NCBI RefSeq assembly: GCF_003797125.1 | Contig: NZ_RKKE01000003.1 | Location: 124,001-188,000 of the forward strand | Length of the DNA stretch: 64,000 nt | Reading direction: 5' to 3' | Origin: Shewanella frigidimarina | GTDB taxonomy: Bacteria; Pseudomonadota; Gammaproteobacteria; Enterobacterales; Shewanellaceae | Shown: positions 26,581 through 36,535 of the stretch, one piece after another | How the letters are laid out: each line of letters begins with the position of its first letter | How positions within the stretch are numbered: position 1 is the first letter of the stretch | Translations under genes and position numbers: made by a program | Notes under the pieces: model-generated | Databases searched by the model: none | What the model was told of the DNA's origin: nothing | The model's input: the letters and a program-made list of their open reading frames with translations, nothing else

Positions 26581-27537
26581 ATGTTGAATCATAAACTCAA
26601 TAATTATCACCATGTGGTAGCCATCGGTGGCGGACATGGGTTGGGCAGAATTCTTGCTTCATTATCTTTTTTAGGCCCAAGATTAACGGGCATTGTTGCA
26701 ACTACGGATAATGGCGGTTCTACCGGTCGACTTAGGCAAGATCAGCAAACTATTGCATGGGGGGATTTACGTAATTGTCTTTCTCATCTTGCACATCGAC
26801 CATCGTTAGGTTCAATGTTATTTGATCATCGTTTTACCGGTGATAATGAACTTTCTGGGCATAATTTAGGTAATGTCGTATTACACGCACTTGATCAACT
26901 TTGTGTAAGACCACTTGAAGCGGTTAATCTAATTCGTGGCTTACTTAAAATTGAAACACAAATTATTCCGATGTCAGAGGCTTCGACTCATCTTGTAGCA
27001 CTTACCCACTGTGGTAATAAAGTGTTTGGTGAACTCAATGTTGATGGCATGAAGGAAGCACCGATCGCGTTATCTTTGGAACCTGAAGTTGAGGCGACAT
27101 CAGAGGCATGCGATGCATTAGCAAAAGCTGATTTGATTATTATCGGTCCGGGCAGTTTTTTAACCAGCATACTGCCACCTTTATTACTGCCACAAATTGC
27201 CAAGAGCATTCGTGACTCAAACGTACATGTCATGTTAATTGATAACTTAACGGCTGAGTACTCCCCTGCAAGCACTTTTAGTATTGAAGATAAAATTGCT
27301 TGGTTTAACCAGGTAATAGGCAAAGAAGTTATTGCTGATGTTATTCAGCATGCAGATGAAATTAAGCTGTCTTACTCCAACATTAATGGTGTTCGTTTTA
27401 ATCACTTTCCATTAGTCAGTCAACACCATCCGGGATTACATGATAAAACCGCATTAGCAGATGCGATTAGCCAAGTTTGTGACTTATACCACACGCCAAT
27501 TGATATGGCACAATACCGTCATTGCAATATTAAATAA
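26581..27537 (+). CDS. YvcK/CofD-like protein (gluconeogenesis factor type)
   Basis: 318 residues. The N-terminal nucleotide-binding turn is VAIGGGHGLGRILASLS and the family hallmark TTDNGGSTGRLRQ follows near 40; DLRNCLSHLA and LSGHNLGNVVLHAL are also characteristic. Homologues bind UDP-sugars and affect cell shape and growth on gluconeogenic carbon. Short for the family at the C-terminus but with all motifs. Stand-alone gene with an upstream gap of about 250 bases. Confidence 0.9.
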   Translation: MLNHKLNNYHHVVAIGGGHGLGRILASLSFLGPRLTGIVATTDNGGSTGRLRQDQQTIAWGDLRNCLSHLAHRPSLGSMLFDHRFTGDNELSGHNLGNVVLHALDQLCVRPLEAVNLIRGLLKIETQIIPMSEASTHLVALTHCGNKVFGELNVDGMKEAPIALSLEPEVEATSEACDALAKADLIIIGPGSFLTSILPPLLLPQIAKSIRDSNVHVMLIDNLTAEYSPASTFSIEDKIAWFNQVIGKEVIADVIQHADEIKLSYSNINGVRFNHFPLVSQHHPGLHDKTALADAISQVCDLYHTPIDMAQYRHCNIK

Positions 27538-27690
27538 GTTTATCGATGTTGGGTTATATCGACGCTCAAAGCGTTTAACATTCGTTATTGATTTGGTTTA
27601 TAGACAGACTGCTCACTGAAATGATTTTTGATTTGATGAACACTTGGCTATCGTTGTGATTTCTTAGGTGTGAATATTGAAATGGCAAAC

Positions 27691-27719
27691 AAAAATGGCT
27701 GCATATTGCAGCCATTTTT
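27691..27719. terminator. Bidirectional terminator between yvcK-like and aminotransferase genes
   Basis: AAAAATGGCTGCA and TGCAGCCATTTTT form a 13-bp perfect stem with a 3-base loop. The A- and T-runs on either side serve both converging genes. Confidence 0.94.
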
Positions 27720-27736
27720 GTATCACAATAGTAAAA

Positions 27737-28930
27737 CTAAATCACTTGAGCTATAGCTTTACAAACCGCTGGAATATTATTTTTCGTTAAGCCTGCAACG
27801 CTAATACGACCCGAGCCGACAATATAAATTGCGAACTCATCTTTTAAACGTGCAACTTGGCTTTTGTTCAAACCAGAAAAGCTGAACATACCATTTTGAC
27901 GAGAGATAAAACTGAAATCTTGTTCAACACCTTCAGCTTTTAGGCTTTCAACAAATAAACTGCGCATCTCAGCAATACGTTCTCGCATTAGTGTTAATTC
28001 TGTTTCCCATTCTTGACGCAGTGTAGCATCAGCTAAAATGGTACTAACAATTAATCCACCATGTGCCGGAGGATTGGAATAGTTTGCGCGAATAGTTTTT
28101 TTAATTTGGCTAAAGCTTTTTACTGCATCATCTTGATTTTCAGCGACGATGGTTACCGCACCAATACGTTCGTTGTATAAACCAAAGTTTTTAGAAAATG
28201 AATTTGCAATCAATAACTCTGGTACCAAAGCTGCAACCGCTCGTAAACCTTGCGCATCTTCATCAATGCCGGCACCAAAACCTTGGTAAGCAAAATCAAA
28301 TAATGGCAACAATGATTTTTCCGAACAAACCTTGGCAACTAATTTCCATTGTTCAATCGATAAATCAATACCCGTTGGGTTATGACTGCAGCCATGAAGT
28401 AAAACAACATCACCGGCATTCGCATTGGCTAAATCAACCAACATTGAATCGAAATCCATGTCATGTGTTTCAGCTTTGTAGTAGCGGTATTCTTTAACGG
28501 TTAATCCTGCTGTTTCAAAAATATTCTGGTGATTGGCCCAAGTAGGATTACTAACCCAAATAGTTGTTGATTTAGTATTTCGGACGAGAAACTCTGACGC
28601 TACCCGTAATGCACCCGTTCCGCCGGGTGCTTGCGCTGTTACCGCTCGTTTATCCGATATAATTTGGCTATCAGCGCCAAAGAGTAATTCTTGAACCACT
28701 TGGTTGTAAGCTTGTACACCTTCAATACCGAGGTAATTTTTGGTCTTTTCGGTTTCAAGTAAAATAGCTTCAGCTTTTTTTACTGAAGATAATACCGGCG
28801 TTTGCCCAGCTTCATCTTTATAAATGCCAACACCTAAGTTGACTTTGTGAGAGCGAGTATCTGCTTTGAAAGCATCTGTTAAGCCTAAGATGGGATCTGC
28901 TGGAGCAAGTGTTACTTGAGAAAAGATCAT
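27737..28930 (-). CDS. aspC: Aspartate/aromatic amino acid aminotransferase
   Basis: 397 residues, class I fold. The PLP lysine is in [17 protein letters not shown] near 246-250; [10 protein letters not shown] near 190 is the cofactor-contact segment, and the closing arginine region is at QNGMFSFSG. It swaps amino groups between aspartate or aromatic amino acids and 2-oxoglutarate. Length and motifs do not separate AspC from TyrB securely. A single gene, with an upstream gap of about 500 bases on its own promoter. Confidence 0.95.
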   Translation of the reverse strand: MIFSQVTLAPADPILGLTDAFKADTRSHKVNLGVGIYKDEAGQTPVLSSVKKAEAILLETEKTKNYLGIEGVQAYNQVVQELLFGADSQIISDKRAVTAQAPGGTGALRVASEFLVRNTKSTTIWVSNPTWANHQNIFETAGLTVKEYRYYKAETHDMDFDSMLVDLANANAGDVVLLHGCSHNPTGIDLSIEQWKLVAKVCSEKSLLPLFDFAYQGFGAGIDEDAQGLRAVAALVPELLIANSFSKNFGLYNERIGAVTIVAENQDDAVKSFSQIKKTIRANYSNPPAHGGLIVSTILADATLRQEWETELTLMRERIAEMRSLFVESLKAEGVEQDFSFISRQNGMFSFSGLNKSQVARLKDEFAIYIVGSGRISVAGLTKNNIPAVCKAIAQVI

Positions 28931-29433
28931 TACAACTATCCTAAGTGAGGTGAATAGACAAATTTTGCTTAGTTATACCACTCTATGTCCCTTGTGAGTA
29001 GTGAGTTTTTTGATTGTTGAGATAAAAATACAAAATTGATAAAAACAACGCAAAATATTTTAATGTTCTGGGCATTCTTATGGTCAAAATACATTTGAAT
29101 AAACAGATTACTTGTACTAAGTGTGCCGAATTGGGTAACACCTAATCATTAATAATCTTTCAAAAAATGATATGTCGTTTAGTTGCACTATTCAGTGCTA
29201 CGTTCATAGCTTCATTCAACTGCATTGCCGCTTACTCGTATTGAATGTTTATATCATAAACTCAGTCTTGTATAACATTGGCAACCACAGCAACGTTTAT
29301 CTTTAAAGATAAACAGGCCCTAATCATCATCAATATTTTGAACACAGTGAAAGTGCTCAAATGAAGACAGTTTATTGGGAGTAAACAGGATAACTCAATT
29401 TATTAATAATACAGGTGGTATAAAAAATAAGTA
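28931..29433. other. Intergenic region between aminotransferase and rplT terminator
   Basis: About 500 bases without a gene. The right-hand promoter of the minus-strand aminotransferase gene should be near 28940-29060, which is AT-rich. Nothing else recognised. Confidence 0.4.
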
Positions 29434-29458
29434 TAAAAAAAGGAACCCGAAGGTTCCT
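29434..29458 (-). terminator. Rho-independent terminator of the thrS-infC-rpmI-rplT operon
   Basis: AGGAACC and GGTTCCT pair around CGAA with an A-run on the plus strand (T-run on the minus strand), 22 bases past the rplT stop. It ends the minus-strand operon. Confidence 0.93.
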
Positions 29459-29479
29459 CTTTTTAAAGCGACAAACTAA

Positions 29480-29839
29480 TTACTTAGTTAACGCTTCTTT
29501 TGCTTTCTCAACTAAAGTTGCAAAAACAACTTTGTCGAAAACAGCGATGTCAGCCAAAATCTTACGATCGATTTCAATAGACGCCTTTTTCAAGCCGTTA
29601 ATGAAACGGCTGTAAGACAGACCATTTTGACGAGACGCTGCATTAATACGTGCAATCCATAACTGACGGAATTGACGTTTTTTCTGACGACGGTCACGGT
29701 AAGCATATTGACCAGCTTTAGTTACTGCCTGAACAGCAACACGGTAAGTACGGCTACGAGCGCCATAATAACCTTTAGCTAATTTTAAAACTTTCTTGTG
29801 ACGAGCACGTGCGGTTACACCACGCTTAACTCTTGGCAT
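29480..29839 (-). CDS. rplT: 50S ribosomal protein L20
   Basis: 119 residues, starting [20 protein letters not shown], the invariant L20 N-terminus; basic and helical. Binds 23S rRNA early in assembly and, in related bacteria, represses translation of rpmI-rplT by binding the leader. Last gene of the operon, 16 bases after rpmI. Confidence 0.99.
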   Translation of the reverse strand: MPRVKRGVTARARHKKVLKLAKGYYGARSRTYRVAVQAVTKAGQYAYRDRRQKKRQFRQLWIARINAASRQNGLSYSRFINGLKKASIEIDRKILADIAVFDKVVFATLVEKAKEALTK

Positions 29840-29855
29840 TTTCTAAACTCCTAAA

Positions 29856-30050
29856 TTAAGCGTATGGTAGTTGACGCGCGATTGCTGGAACGTCAGATTT
29901 AGCAACTAAACATTTAGCACGTAAGTGACGCTTACGCTTAGTGCTTTTCTTGGTCAAAATGTGACGTAAGTGTGCTTGCTTGCGCTTGAAACCATTAGCG
30001 GTTTTCTTAAAACGCTTCGCTACACCCTTGTCTGTTTTCATTTTAGGCAT
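29856..30050 (-). CDS. rpmI: 50S ribosomal protein L35
   Basis: 64 residues from the ATG at 30050, which has GGAG upstream; a longer frame exists but is not used. [20 protein letters not shown] is the standard L35 start. Between infC and rplT as usual. Very basic; binds rRNA. Confidence 0.99.
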
Positions 30051-30133
30051 TTCTAAAACTCCGCATTGGGACGTTAATAAACGTAAGGCGAGCAAAAGCC
30101 TCAAGAGACTTTTGCTACTTTAGGGTTGCCCTA

Positions 30134-30676
30134 CTATTTCTTTTTAGGTGCTAGCACCATAATTGCTTGTCGACCTTCCATTTTCGGGAAAGATTCAACA
30201 ACCGCATACTCTTCCAAATCAGCCTTGATACGGTTCAAAAGATCCATACCTAGGTTTTGGTGTGCCATTTCGCGACCACGGAAACGCAGCGTAATTTTCG
30301 CTTTGTCCCCATCTTCTAGAAAACGAATCAGGTTGCGTAGTTTTACCTGATAGTCGTTTTCATCAGTGCCAGGACGGAATTTAATTTCCTTAACCTGGAC
30401 CTGTTTCTGCTTCTTCTTTTGTTCTTTTTGAGCTTTCGCTTTATCAAAAAGGAACTTACCGTAGTCCATTATGCGACAGACAGGAGGCTCAGCATTGGGA
30501 CTGATCTCTACAAGATCAACTCCGGCTTCATCTGCAACGTTCTGAGCTTCTTTTATACTTAATATACCAATTGGCTCACCATCTAAACCTGATAAACGGA
30601 CTTCAGGTACACCAGTGATTTCATCATTGATTCTATTAGGGGCTGGCTGTCGCCCTGCTGTTCTTTTGATCTTTAT
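30134..30676 (-). CDS. infC: Translation initiation factor IF-3 with an AUA start
   Basis: 180 residues, the same length as E. coli IF-3, if translation begins at ATA (30676), seven bases after GGAGGA. The next codons read [19 protein letters not shown], the IF-3 N-domain; [20 protein letters not shown] leads to the basic linker and C-domain. The first in-frame ATG would lose the first 69 residues and so is excluded. IF-3 blocks starts at non-AUG codons, so the rare start makes infC self-repressing, as AUU does in E. coli. The ATC two codons on is the alternative. Confidence 0.97.
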   Translation of the reverse strand: MKIKRTAGRQPAPNRINDEITGVPEVRLSGLDGEPIGILSIKEAQNVADEAGVDLVEISPNAEPPVCRIMDYGKFLFDKAKAQKEQKKKQKQVQVKEIKFRPGTDENDYQVKLRNLIRFLEDGDKAKITLRFRGREMAHQNLGMDLLNRIKADLEEYAVVESFPKMEGRQAIMVLAPKKK

Positions 30677-30679
30677 GAC

Positions 30680-32608
30680 CTATTCCTCCAACAATTTGAG
30701 ACTACGGAGCGAAATCTGTTGACGTATCATCGCGGCGAAATCTTCTAGTTTTAACTTGCCTAAATCGATACCGTCACGTGTACGCACCGCTACTTCCTTA
30801 TTTTCCATTTCTTGATCACCAACGACCAATAAATAAGGCACACGTCTTAGGGTGTGTTCGCGTATTTTAAAGCCTATTTTCTCATTCCTCAAGTCAAAAG
30901 ATGCTCGAATACCCTGTTCTTTGAAGAATTTAACGATTTCTTCAACATAATCAGCTTGTTTGTCGGTAATGTTCATTACAACTACTTGCATTGGAGCAAG
31001 CCAAGTTGGGAATTTACCGGCGTATTCTTCTATCAATATACCTATGAAACGTTCTAAAGAACCTAAAATAGCACGATGGATCATTACTGGCGTCTGGCGA
31101 CTGTTGTCTTCTGCGACATAAGTGGCACCCAAACGAGTCGGTAATGCATAATCGAGTTGTACTGTACCACATTGCCATGCACGATCTAAACAGTCATGCA
31201 AAGTAAATTCGATTTTTGGACCATAAAACGCGCCTTCACCCGGTAATATTTCATATTTAATATTATTATTGGCAAGAGCTTGCTTTAAAGCGTCTTCAGC
31301 TCGGTCCCACATATCGTCGTCGCCAATACGCTTTTCAGGACGAGTTGACAGCTTAACCACGATATTATCGAAACCAAATGTAGCGTATGTGTCATATACC
31401 ATTTGGATACATGCACTGACTTCTTCTTGTACTTGATCATCAGTACAGAAAACATGAGCGTCGTCTTGAGTAAAACCACGTACGCGCATTAAACCGTGAA
31501 GTGAACCAGATGGTTCGTTACGATGACAACAACCAAACTCTGCCATACGTAATGGTAAGTCACGATAAGATTTTAACCCTTGGTTGAAAATCTGTACATG
31601 ACCAGGACAGTTCATTGGCTTGATCGCGTATTCACGGTTTTCGCTATTAGTAGTGAACATGGCTTCTGCGTATTTATCCCAGTGACCAGAACGTTCCCAT
31701 AACACGCGATCCATCATTAGTGGGCCTTTCACTTCTTGATAAGTGTATTGACCTAGCTTTTGACGAATGAATTTCTCAAGTTCTAAAAATATGCTCCAAC
31801 CATCGTTATGCCAAAACACCATTCCTGGTGCTTCTTCTTGCATATGGTACAAATCTAATTGTTTACCAATTTTACGGTGATCACGCTTAGCCGCTTCTTC
31901 TAAACGCACTAAATGAGTTTTAAGGGCTTTTTTATCGGCCCATGCTGTTCCGTATACACGTTGCAGCATTTTGTTATCAGAGTTACCGCGCCAATATGCA
32001 CCAGCAACGCTCATTAACTTAAAGTTCTGACAAAAACGCATGTTTGGCACATGAGGACCACGACACATATCGATGTATTCTTCGTGGTGATAAAGCGCTG
32101 GTGTTGCGTCTTTACTGATGTTTTCATCTAAAATAGCAATTTTGTATTCTTCACCACGACCATCAAATGCATCGCGGGCCTCTTGCCAAGATACAACCTT
32201 TTTAACCACATCGTAGTTAGTTTTGGCTAATGCAAGCATACGCTTTTCTAGGGCTTCGATGTCTTCATGCGTCAGCTTATGGTCTAAGTCGATGTCGTAA
32301 TAAAAACCGTTGTCGATAACCGGGCCGATTGCCATTTTGGTTTCTGGCCACATTTGCTTGATCGCGTGACCTAATAAATGCGCACAAGAATGGCGAAGGA
32401 TTTTAACACCCTCTTCGTCTTTGGCCGTGATGATAGCTAATTCTGAGTCTGCAGTGATTAAGTCAGTTGCATCTTTTAATTCACCGTTTACACGGCCAGC
32501 AATACACGCTTTTGCTAAACCAGGGCCGATGTCTAATGCAACATCAAGAGTCGATACAGGATTGGCAAACTCACGTTTGCTGCCATCAGGCAATGTAATA
32601 ATAGGCAT
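30680..32608 (-). CDS. thrS: Threonyl-tRNA synthetase
   Basis: 642 residues from the ATG at 32608 ([14 protein letters not shown]); longer in-frame starts are rejected. TGS domain 1-60, editing domain with [12 protein letters not shown] near 70, catalytic class II core with [17 protein letters not shown] and the motif 3 arginine in [13 protein letters not shown], anticodon-binding domain from about 540. Joins threonine to its tRNA and removes serine errors. Its stop (TAG at 30680-30682) lies three bases before the infC start codon, and the infC ribosome site is in the thrS end. Confidence 0.99.
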   Translation of the reverse strand: MPIITLPDGSKREFANPVSTLDVALDIGPGLAKACIAGRVNGELKDATDLITADSELAIITAKDEEGVKILRHSCAHLLGHAIKQMWPETKMAIGPVIDNGFYYDIDLDHKLTHEDIEALEKRMLALAKTNYDVVKKVVSWQEARDAFDGRGEEYKIAILDENISKDATPALYHHEEYIDMCRGPHVPNMRFCQNFKLMSVAGAYWRGNSDNKMLQRVYGTAWADKKALKTHLVRLEEAAKRDHRKIGKQLDLYHMQEEAPGMVFWHNDGWSIFLELEKFIRQKLGQYTYQEVKGPLMMDRVLWERSGHWDKYAEAMFTTNSENREYAIKPMNCPGHVQIFNQGLKSYRDLPLRMAEFGCCHRNEPSGSLHGLMRVRGFTQDDAHVFCTDDQVQEEVSACIQMVYDTYATFGFDNIVVKLSTRPEKRIGDDDMWDRAEDALKQALANNNIKYEILPGEGAFYGPKIEFTLHDCLDRAWQCGTVQLDYALPTRLGATYVAEDNSRQTPVMIHRAILGSLERFIGILIEEYAGKFPTWLAPMQVVVMNITDKQADYVEEIVKFFKEQGIRASFDLRNEKIGFKIREHTLRRVPYLLVVGDQEMENKEVAVRTRDGIDLGKLKLEDFAAMIRQQISLRSLKLLEE

Positions 32609-33101
32609 GAAATTTCCTTTTCCAGTGGTGACCCACACGTAGGGCCACATGGTAATTAAGTATGTTCTTTTTGAACGAGAGCACGTTAATGAAATCAAGA
32701 CAGTACAGGAGTCTTAGTTACCCAAAAACGTAAGTCTCTATTCTATGTGATAAGCGGATTATTGCGCAACCATCATGCGGTCAATAACTGCCAGAAATAG
32801 CATGTTTAAGTCAAATTAATCACGTGAGTTGACTGTATTAGTGAGTGATGATTTTAGGCGGAGACTGTATTGACAATGCTATGTAGGTTCTAACGATTTT
32901 GATTTAACGATACCAGTTTCATTGAATGATTTAAACAATCAAGTTAAGGCGTTGATTAATATTGATAAACTTAAAAATCGTTACGCATTAACTTTTTTGA
33001 GTGAATTATATTCGCCACAAATAGAATCATTCTTAGGGATGATCCAAAATATAAAATGCTCACTATACTTATTTAAAAGGAGTCAGTGAGGAGTATTAGC
33101 T
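32609..33101. other. Intergenic region upstream of thrS and before the CPXCG gene
   Basis: About 490 bases. The leader of thrS should occupy the first 150 bases. Between about 32905 and 33092 an open frame on the plus strand reads NDLNNQVKALINIDKLKNR then ALTFLSELYSPQIESFLG and ends in TGA just before the next gene; it has no ATG start and may be the tail of a lost gene or chance. AGGAG before 33102 serves the CPXCG gene. Confidence 0.35.
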
Positions 33102-33302
33102 ATGAGATTACTTTCGCGTGCCATTTATTGCCCACATTGCGGACATCATCAATACGTCACTTTAGATGCAAGTTCTGGAGATCAAGAGTATTACGACGAC
33201 TGTCGTATTTGTTGCAATCCGATACACATTAGAATGCACCTAGATGATAACCGACGTACAATTGAACTTCATATCGGTTCTGACGACGAACAAATTTATT
33301 AA
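33102..33302 (+). CDS. CPXCG-motif cysteine-rich small protein
   Basis: 66 residues. The N-terminus has YCPHCGHHQYVTLDASSG and the middle DDCRICCNPIHIRMHLD: two CxxC-type knuckles that form a likely zinc ribbon of the CPXCG family. No signal peptide. Function unknown; such proteins are common in gammaproteobacteria. GGAGT and GAGGAG sites lie upstream. Confidence 0.9.
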   Translation: MRLLSRAIYCPHCGHHQYVTLDASSGDQEYYDDCRICCNPIHIRMHLDDNRRTIELHIGSDDEQIY

Positions 33303-33365
33303 TTTCTAGCTCGCCTGCTTAAAATTCAAAGCAGGCAAGTTAATAATCAATATTCAGTTGGGTGA

Positions 33366-33980
33366 TTAGGCGAGCTGCTTTTTAGCTAAAATTCGCTCAA
33401 CAGTATCAACGATCACTTGTGTTTGACTGTCTATTTCGATATTAATTTTGTCACCAACACTGTAATGATTCAAATTGGTCAACTTCAAGGTTTCAGGTAT
33501 TAAATGCAGCAAAAAACCACTGTCACTGACTTTTCCTACTGTTAAGCTGCAACCGTTTATTCCCACAAATCCTTTATAAAAGATGTAGTTCATCCACTGT
33601 GGCTCAACCTGCAGTTCTATATTGTAATGTTCGTTGGTGTCACTGACGGCCTTAACAGTTGCCAGAGTATGTACATGACCAGATAATATATGCCCACCAA
33701 TCTCAGTCCCAAACGTTAATGAACGCTCAATATTGACCTTGTCGCCGACACTGGTATTACCTAGGTTAGTTACGGCTAATGTTTCTTCCATTACATCAAA
33801 AAAAACCTTATCATTTAGTATCTTGGTTACGGTAAGACAAACGCCATTATTGGCTACGCTAGCGCCAGTCACTAATCCTTGTGTTAACTCTGGCGTCATT
33901 GCGACTTCAAAGGTTTTAAGACCAGCTGCATTGTTAATCGATACCACTTCACACGTGGCTTGGACTATACCAGTAAACAT
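33366..33980 (-). CDS. ribE: Riboflavin synthase alpha subunit
   Basis: 204 residues built as two repeated lumazine-binding domains. MFTGIVQATCEVVSI opens the first; NNGVCLTVTKI and IGGHILSGHVHTLA in it are echoed by INGCSLTVGKV in the second. Converts two 6,7-dimethyl-8-ribityllumazine molecules into riboflavin and the pyrimidine. It is divergent from the MATE gene, with 29 bases between the starts, an arrangement known in Shewanella and Vibrio. Confidence 0.98.
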   Translation of the reverse strand: MFTGIVQATCEVVSINNAAGLKTFEVAMTPELTQGLVTGASVANNGVCLTVTKILNDKVFFDVMEETLAVTNLGNTSVGDKVNIERSLTFGTEIGGHILSGHVHTLATVKAVSDTNEHYNIELQVEPQWMNYIFYKGFVGINGCSLTVGKVSDSGFLLHLIPETLKLTNLNHYSVGDKINIEIDSQTQVIVDTVERILAKKQLA

Positions 33981-34009
33981 ATTTCTCTCGTTCCATTATA
34001 GGTTTTTTA

Positions 34010-35380
34010 ATGAATAATACAGGTTTTCAGATTTCACGCTTGATAAAATTGGCGCTTCCAGTGCTGATAGCGCAAGTGACACAAACCATGATGGGTTTTA
34101 TTGACACTGTGATGGCTGGCCGTGTGAGTGCAGTGGATATGGCAGCCGTCGCCGTTGGGACCAGTTTGTGGCTACCTGCTATATTATTTGTTCAAGGCTT
34201 ATTAATGTCCTTTACCCCGGTGTTTTCGCAACATCACGGGGCGAATAATCAACAAATCATTCCATCACTCATTTTTCAGGCGGGTTATATTGCCATAATT
34301 GGCGGTATTGGGGTGATGTTGTTTCTCGCATCTTCAACATATTTACTCGACTTTATGCATTTAGAACCAAAACTGCATGCATTAACCGTGGGTTATATAG
34401 ATGCAATCTTGTGGGGAGCACCAGCTTTCGTTTTGTATCAGGTATTACGCGGTTGCAGTGAAGGGATTTCTTATACCATGCCGACAATGGTCATTGGATT
34501 TATCGGGTTAGCCGTCAACATACCCGCCAATTACGTGTTTATTTATGGTGGTTTTGGTATTCCCGCTATGGGCGGTGCTGGTTGTGGTGTTGCAACTGCA
34601 TTAGTGTTTTGGGCTATGTTAGCCGCCATGATTATATACATGTTAGTGGATAAAACATTTAAAGAGCTCGCGCCATTCAAACAGTTTTTTCGTCCTCATT
34701 TAGCCAGTATGTGGTCCATGACCAAATTGGGTATGCCGATTGCGATGGCATTATTTTTTGAGGTAAGCCTGTTTGCTGTCATCGCATTATTTTTAGCGCC
34801 ATTAGGTGCTAACGTCGTTGCAAGCCATCAGATCGCCCTCAACTTCTCATCAATTATATTTATGTTGCCCTTATCAATTGGTATAGCAGTATCGATCCGA
34901 ATTGGTTACTACCTTGGCCGTGGGCAACCAGAAATATCGGCCTTAGTTGCAAAAGTAGGTTTAGGGTTATCATTAACGCTAGCCATTTTTACCGCGATAC
35001 TAACCGTCACCTTTAAGCACCAAATCGCACTGCTATATAATGACAACCCTGAAGTGGTTGCATTAGCTGGCAGCCTAATGATGTTAGCTGCGTTCTATCA
35101 GATATCAGATTCTATTCAAGTTGTCGCTGCTGGTGCATTACGCGGCTATAAAGATACTCGTAGTGCATTTTACATTACCTTGTTCTCGTATTGGGTGATC
35201 GGCATGACAACGGGTTATATTTTAGGGTATACGAATTTACTTGTTGAACCTATGGGCGCACACGGTTTTTGGATTGGCTTAATTGCAGGTTTAACCTCTG
35301 CAGCAATTTTGTTTGCTATTAGATTGAGATACATTCAAAAGAAAGGATTTGAGTTTCAACAGATTGGCTATTCTAATTGA
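34010..35380 (+). CDS. MATE-family multidrug efflux transporter (NorM-like)
   Basis: 456 residues and about 12 membrane helices, the family norm. The start ISRLIKLALPVLIAQVTQTM and the internal repeats (FIDTVMAGRVSAVDMAAVAV; MPIAMALFFEVSLFAVIALF) are typical of NorM. Exports cationic drugs in exchange for sodium ions or protons. Divergent from ribE. Confidence 0.96.
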   Translation: MNNTGFQISRLIKLALPVLIAQVTQTMMGFIDTVMAGRVSAVDMAAVAVGTSLWLPAILFVQGLLMSFTPVFSQHHGANNQQIIPSLIFQAGYIAIIGGIGVMLFLASSTYLLDFMHLEPKLHALTVGYIDAILWGAPAFVLYQVLRGCSEGISYTMPTMVIGFIGLAVNIPANYVFIYGGFGIPAMGGAGCGVATALVFWAMLAAMIIYMLVDKTFKELAPFKQFFRPHLASMWSMTKLGMPIAMALFFEVSLFAVIALFLAPLGANVVASHQIALNFSSIIFMLPLSIGIAVSIRIGYYLGRGQPEISALVAKVGLGLSLTLAIFTAILTVTFKHQIALLYNDNPEVVALAGSLMMLAAFYQISDSIQVVAAGALRGYKDTRSAFYITLFSYWVIGMTTGYILGYTNLLVEPMGAHGFWIGLIAGLTSAAILFAIRLRYIQKKGFEFQQIGYSN

Positions 35381-35470
35381 TTTTTTACAAGCTTAAGCGA
35401 CTCACATTGCTTAAGCTTGAATCAAGTTGCACAGCAAATCACCGTTTAGTCATAAAAATGTTTTTTTTGC

Positions 35471-35500
35471 TTGCATGCAATAGCCTATCCCCCTTAAGAT
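35471..35500 (+). promoter_or_regulatory. Promoter of the tRNA-Val pair
   Basis: TTGCAT (-35) and TAAGAT (-10) with 18-base spacing, followed by a GC-rich AGCGTCCGC discriminator typical of stable RNA promoters under stringent control. 46 bases before the first tRNA. Confidence 0.7.
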
Positions 35501-35545
35501 AGCGTCCGCTTTGAAGCAAAAGTATTTAAAGCAAGCGTTAACAAT

Positions 35546-35622
35546 ACACCCGTAGCTCAGCTGGTTAGAGCACTACCTTGACATGGTAGGGGTCGGTGGT
35601 TCGAGTCCACTCGGGTGTACCA
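35546..35622 (+). tRNA. tRNA-Val(GAC), first copy
   Basis: 77 bases with a seven-base acceptor stem (ACACCCG with CGGGTGT), discriminator A and encoded CCA. The anticodon loop reads TTGACAT: anticodon GAC, decoding GUC and GUU. TTCGAGTCC is the T loop. Identical to the next copy. Confidence 0.98.
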
Positions 35623-35671
35623 CTCTTCTCAAAGAGTTTAAATATTGAGATTTTATTAAAAAGTAAACAAT

Positions 35672-35748
35672 ACACCCGTAGCTCAGCTGGTTAGAGCACT
35701 ACCTTGACATGGTAGGGGTCGGTGGTTCGAGTCCACTCGGGTGTACCA
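35672..35748 (+). tRNA. tRNA-Val(GAC), second copy
   Basis: Same 77 bases as the copy 49 bases upstream, including encoded CCA and anticodon GAC. Probably one transcript. The 3' half and CCA are a common integration target; a decayed restriction locus lies just downstream. Confidence 0.98.
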
Positions 35749-36199
35749 TTTTTTGCTGTAACCCCTCGTTTTAAAAGCCTTTTTGTATTGCCAAATTCTC
35801 TACAGTAAAAATTTATCTGCGCCAAATCGTATTAACCTCGTGCTAACCAGTTATTTTTCGAATCTATAAGTCATACAATTTTATTCTTGTTAAAATCAGT
35901 TTATAAAATAAATAAAACTCACAAAAATAGACAAAAAACACCAAAAAGGCGTTTTGTGCCCATTTAGTGTCAAACATGTTGGCACAAGTGATTTTTGAAC
36001 CTCAAAAGTATGACCACCATACTTGCTGGCCCGAAGGATGAATTTAAACCGAAAAATCTAATTTACGTTAATACTATATTCAATTAATAGGATTAAAGAA
36101 TTATTTTTGAGCTACTGACTTTCTTAAATCTCGTGATATGTTATCTGTGTATTTGTATGGTTTAATCTGCTTAACTTAATGACCAATGCTAGCTTAAAC
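35749..36199. other. AT-rich region after the tRNA genes
   Basis: About 450 bases with no gene. CCAAAAAGGCGTTTTG at 35940-35955 can form a short stem, and TGTGCCC...GGCACA near 35956-35985 gives a looser one. There is no copy of the tRNA 3' end here that would show a right attachment site. Likely scar from an integration that brought the restriction remnants. Confidence 0.4.
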
Positions 36200-36498
36200 T
36201 CACACTAGAACCATGTTTATTCGATAACTCCAATCTTCATACGTTAATGGCAAACTGTTCAATAAGCTGCGTCTTTCTCTCCAATTAGGAAGATTCTTAT
36301 CCATAATACATTTGAACTGCTCATTATGATGACGTTCAATTAAATGCACGAATTCATGGACTAGAATAAACGCTATGCATTCCGCTGATTTTTTGCTAAC
36401 TCCAAAATAATCCATAGGCTTTTTTCTTCAATATTGCAGCTGCCCCATTTGGTTTTCATTTTCTCAATATCTACTGATGATAATTCAACATTAAGCCT
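36200..36498 (-). pseudogene. YgjP/DUF45-type metallopeptidase, truncated and frameshifted
   Basis: Two frames make up the C-terminal part of a YgjP-like zinc peptidase. The first reads VDIEKMKTKWGSCNIE and SLWIILELAK; after a one-base loss in a run of six A (36389-36394 on the plus strand) the second continues CIAFILVHEFVHLIERHHN with the HExxH zinc motif and LPNWRERRSLLN. The N-terminal half is absent, with a TAG ahead of the first piece. This family is often coded next to type I restriction genes, which agrees with the hsdR remnant just upstream. Non-functional as it stands. Confidence 0.8.
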
Positions 36499-36535
36499 CT
36501 ATTGCCAACTATATTAATGACCTCAGTAGATAACA

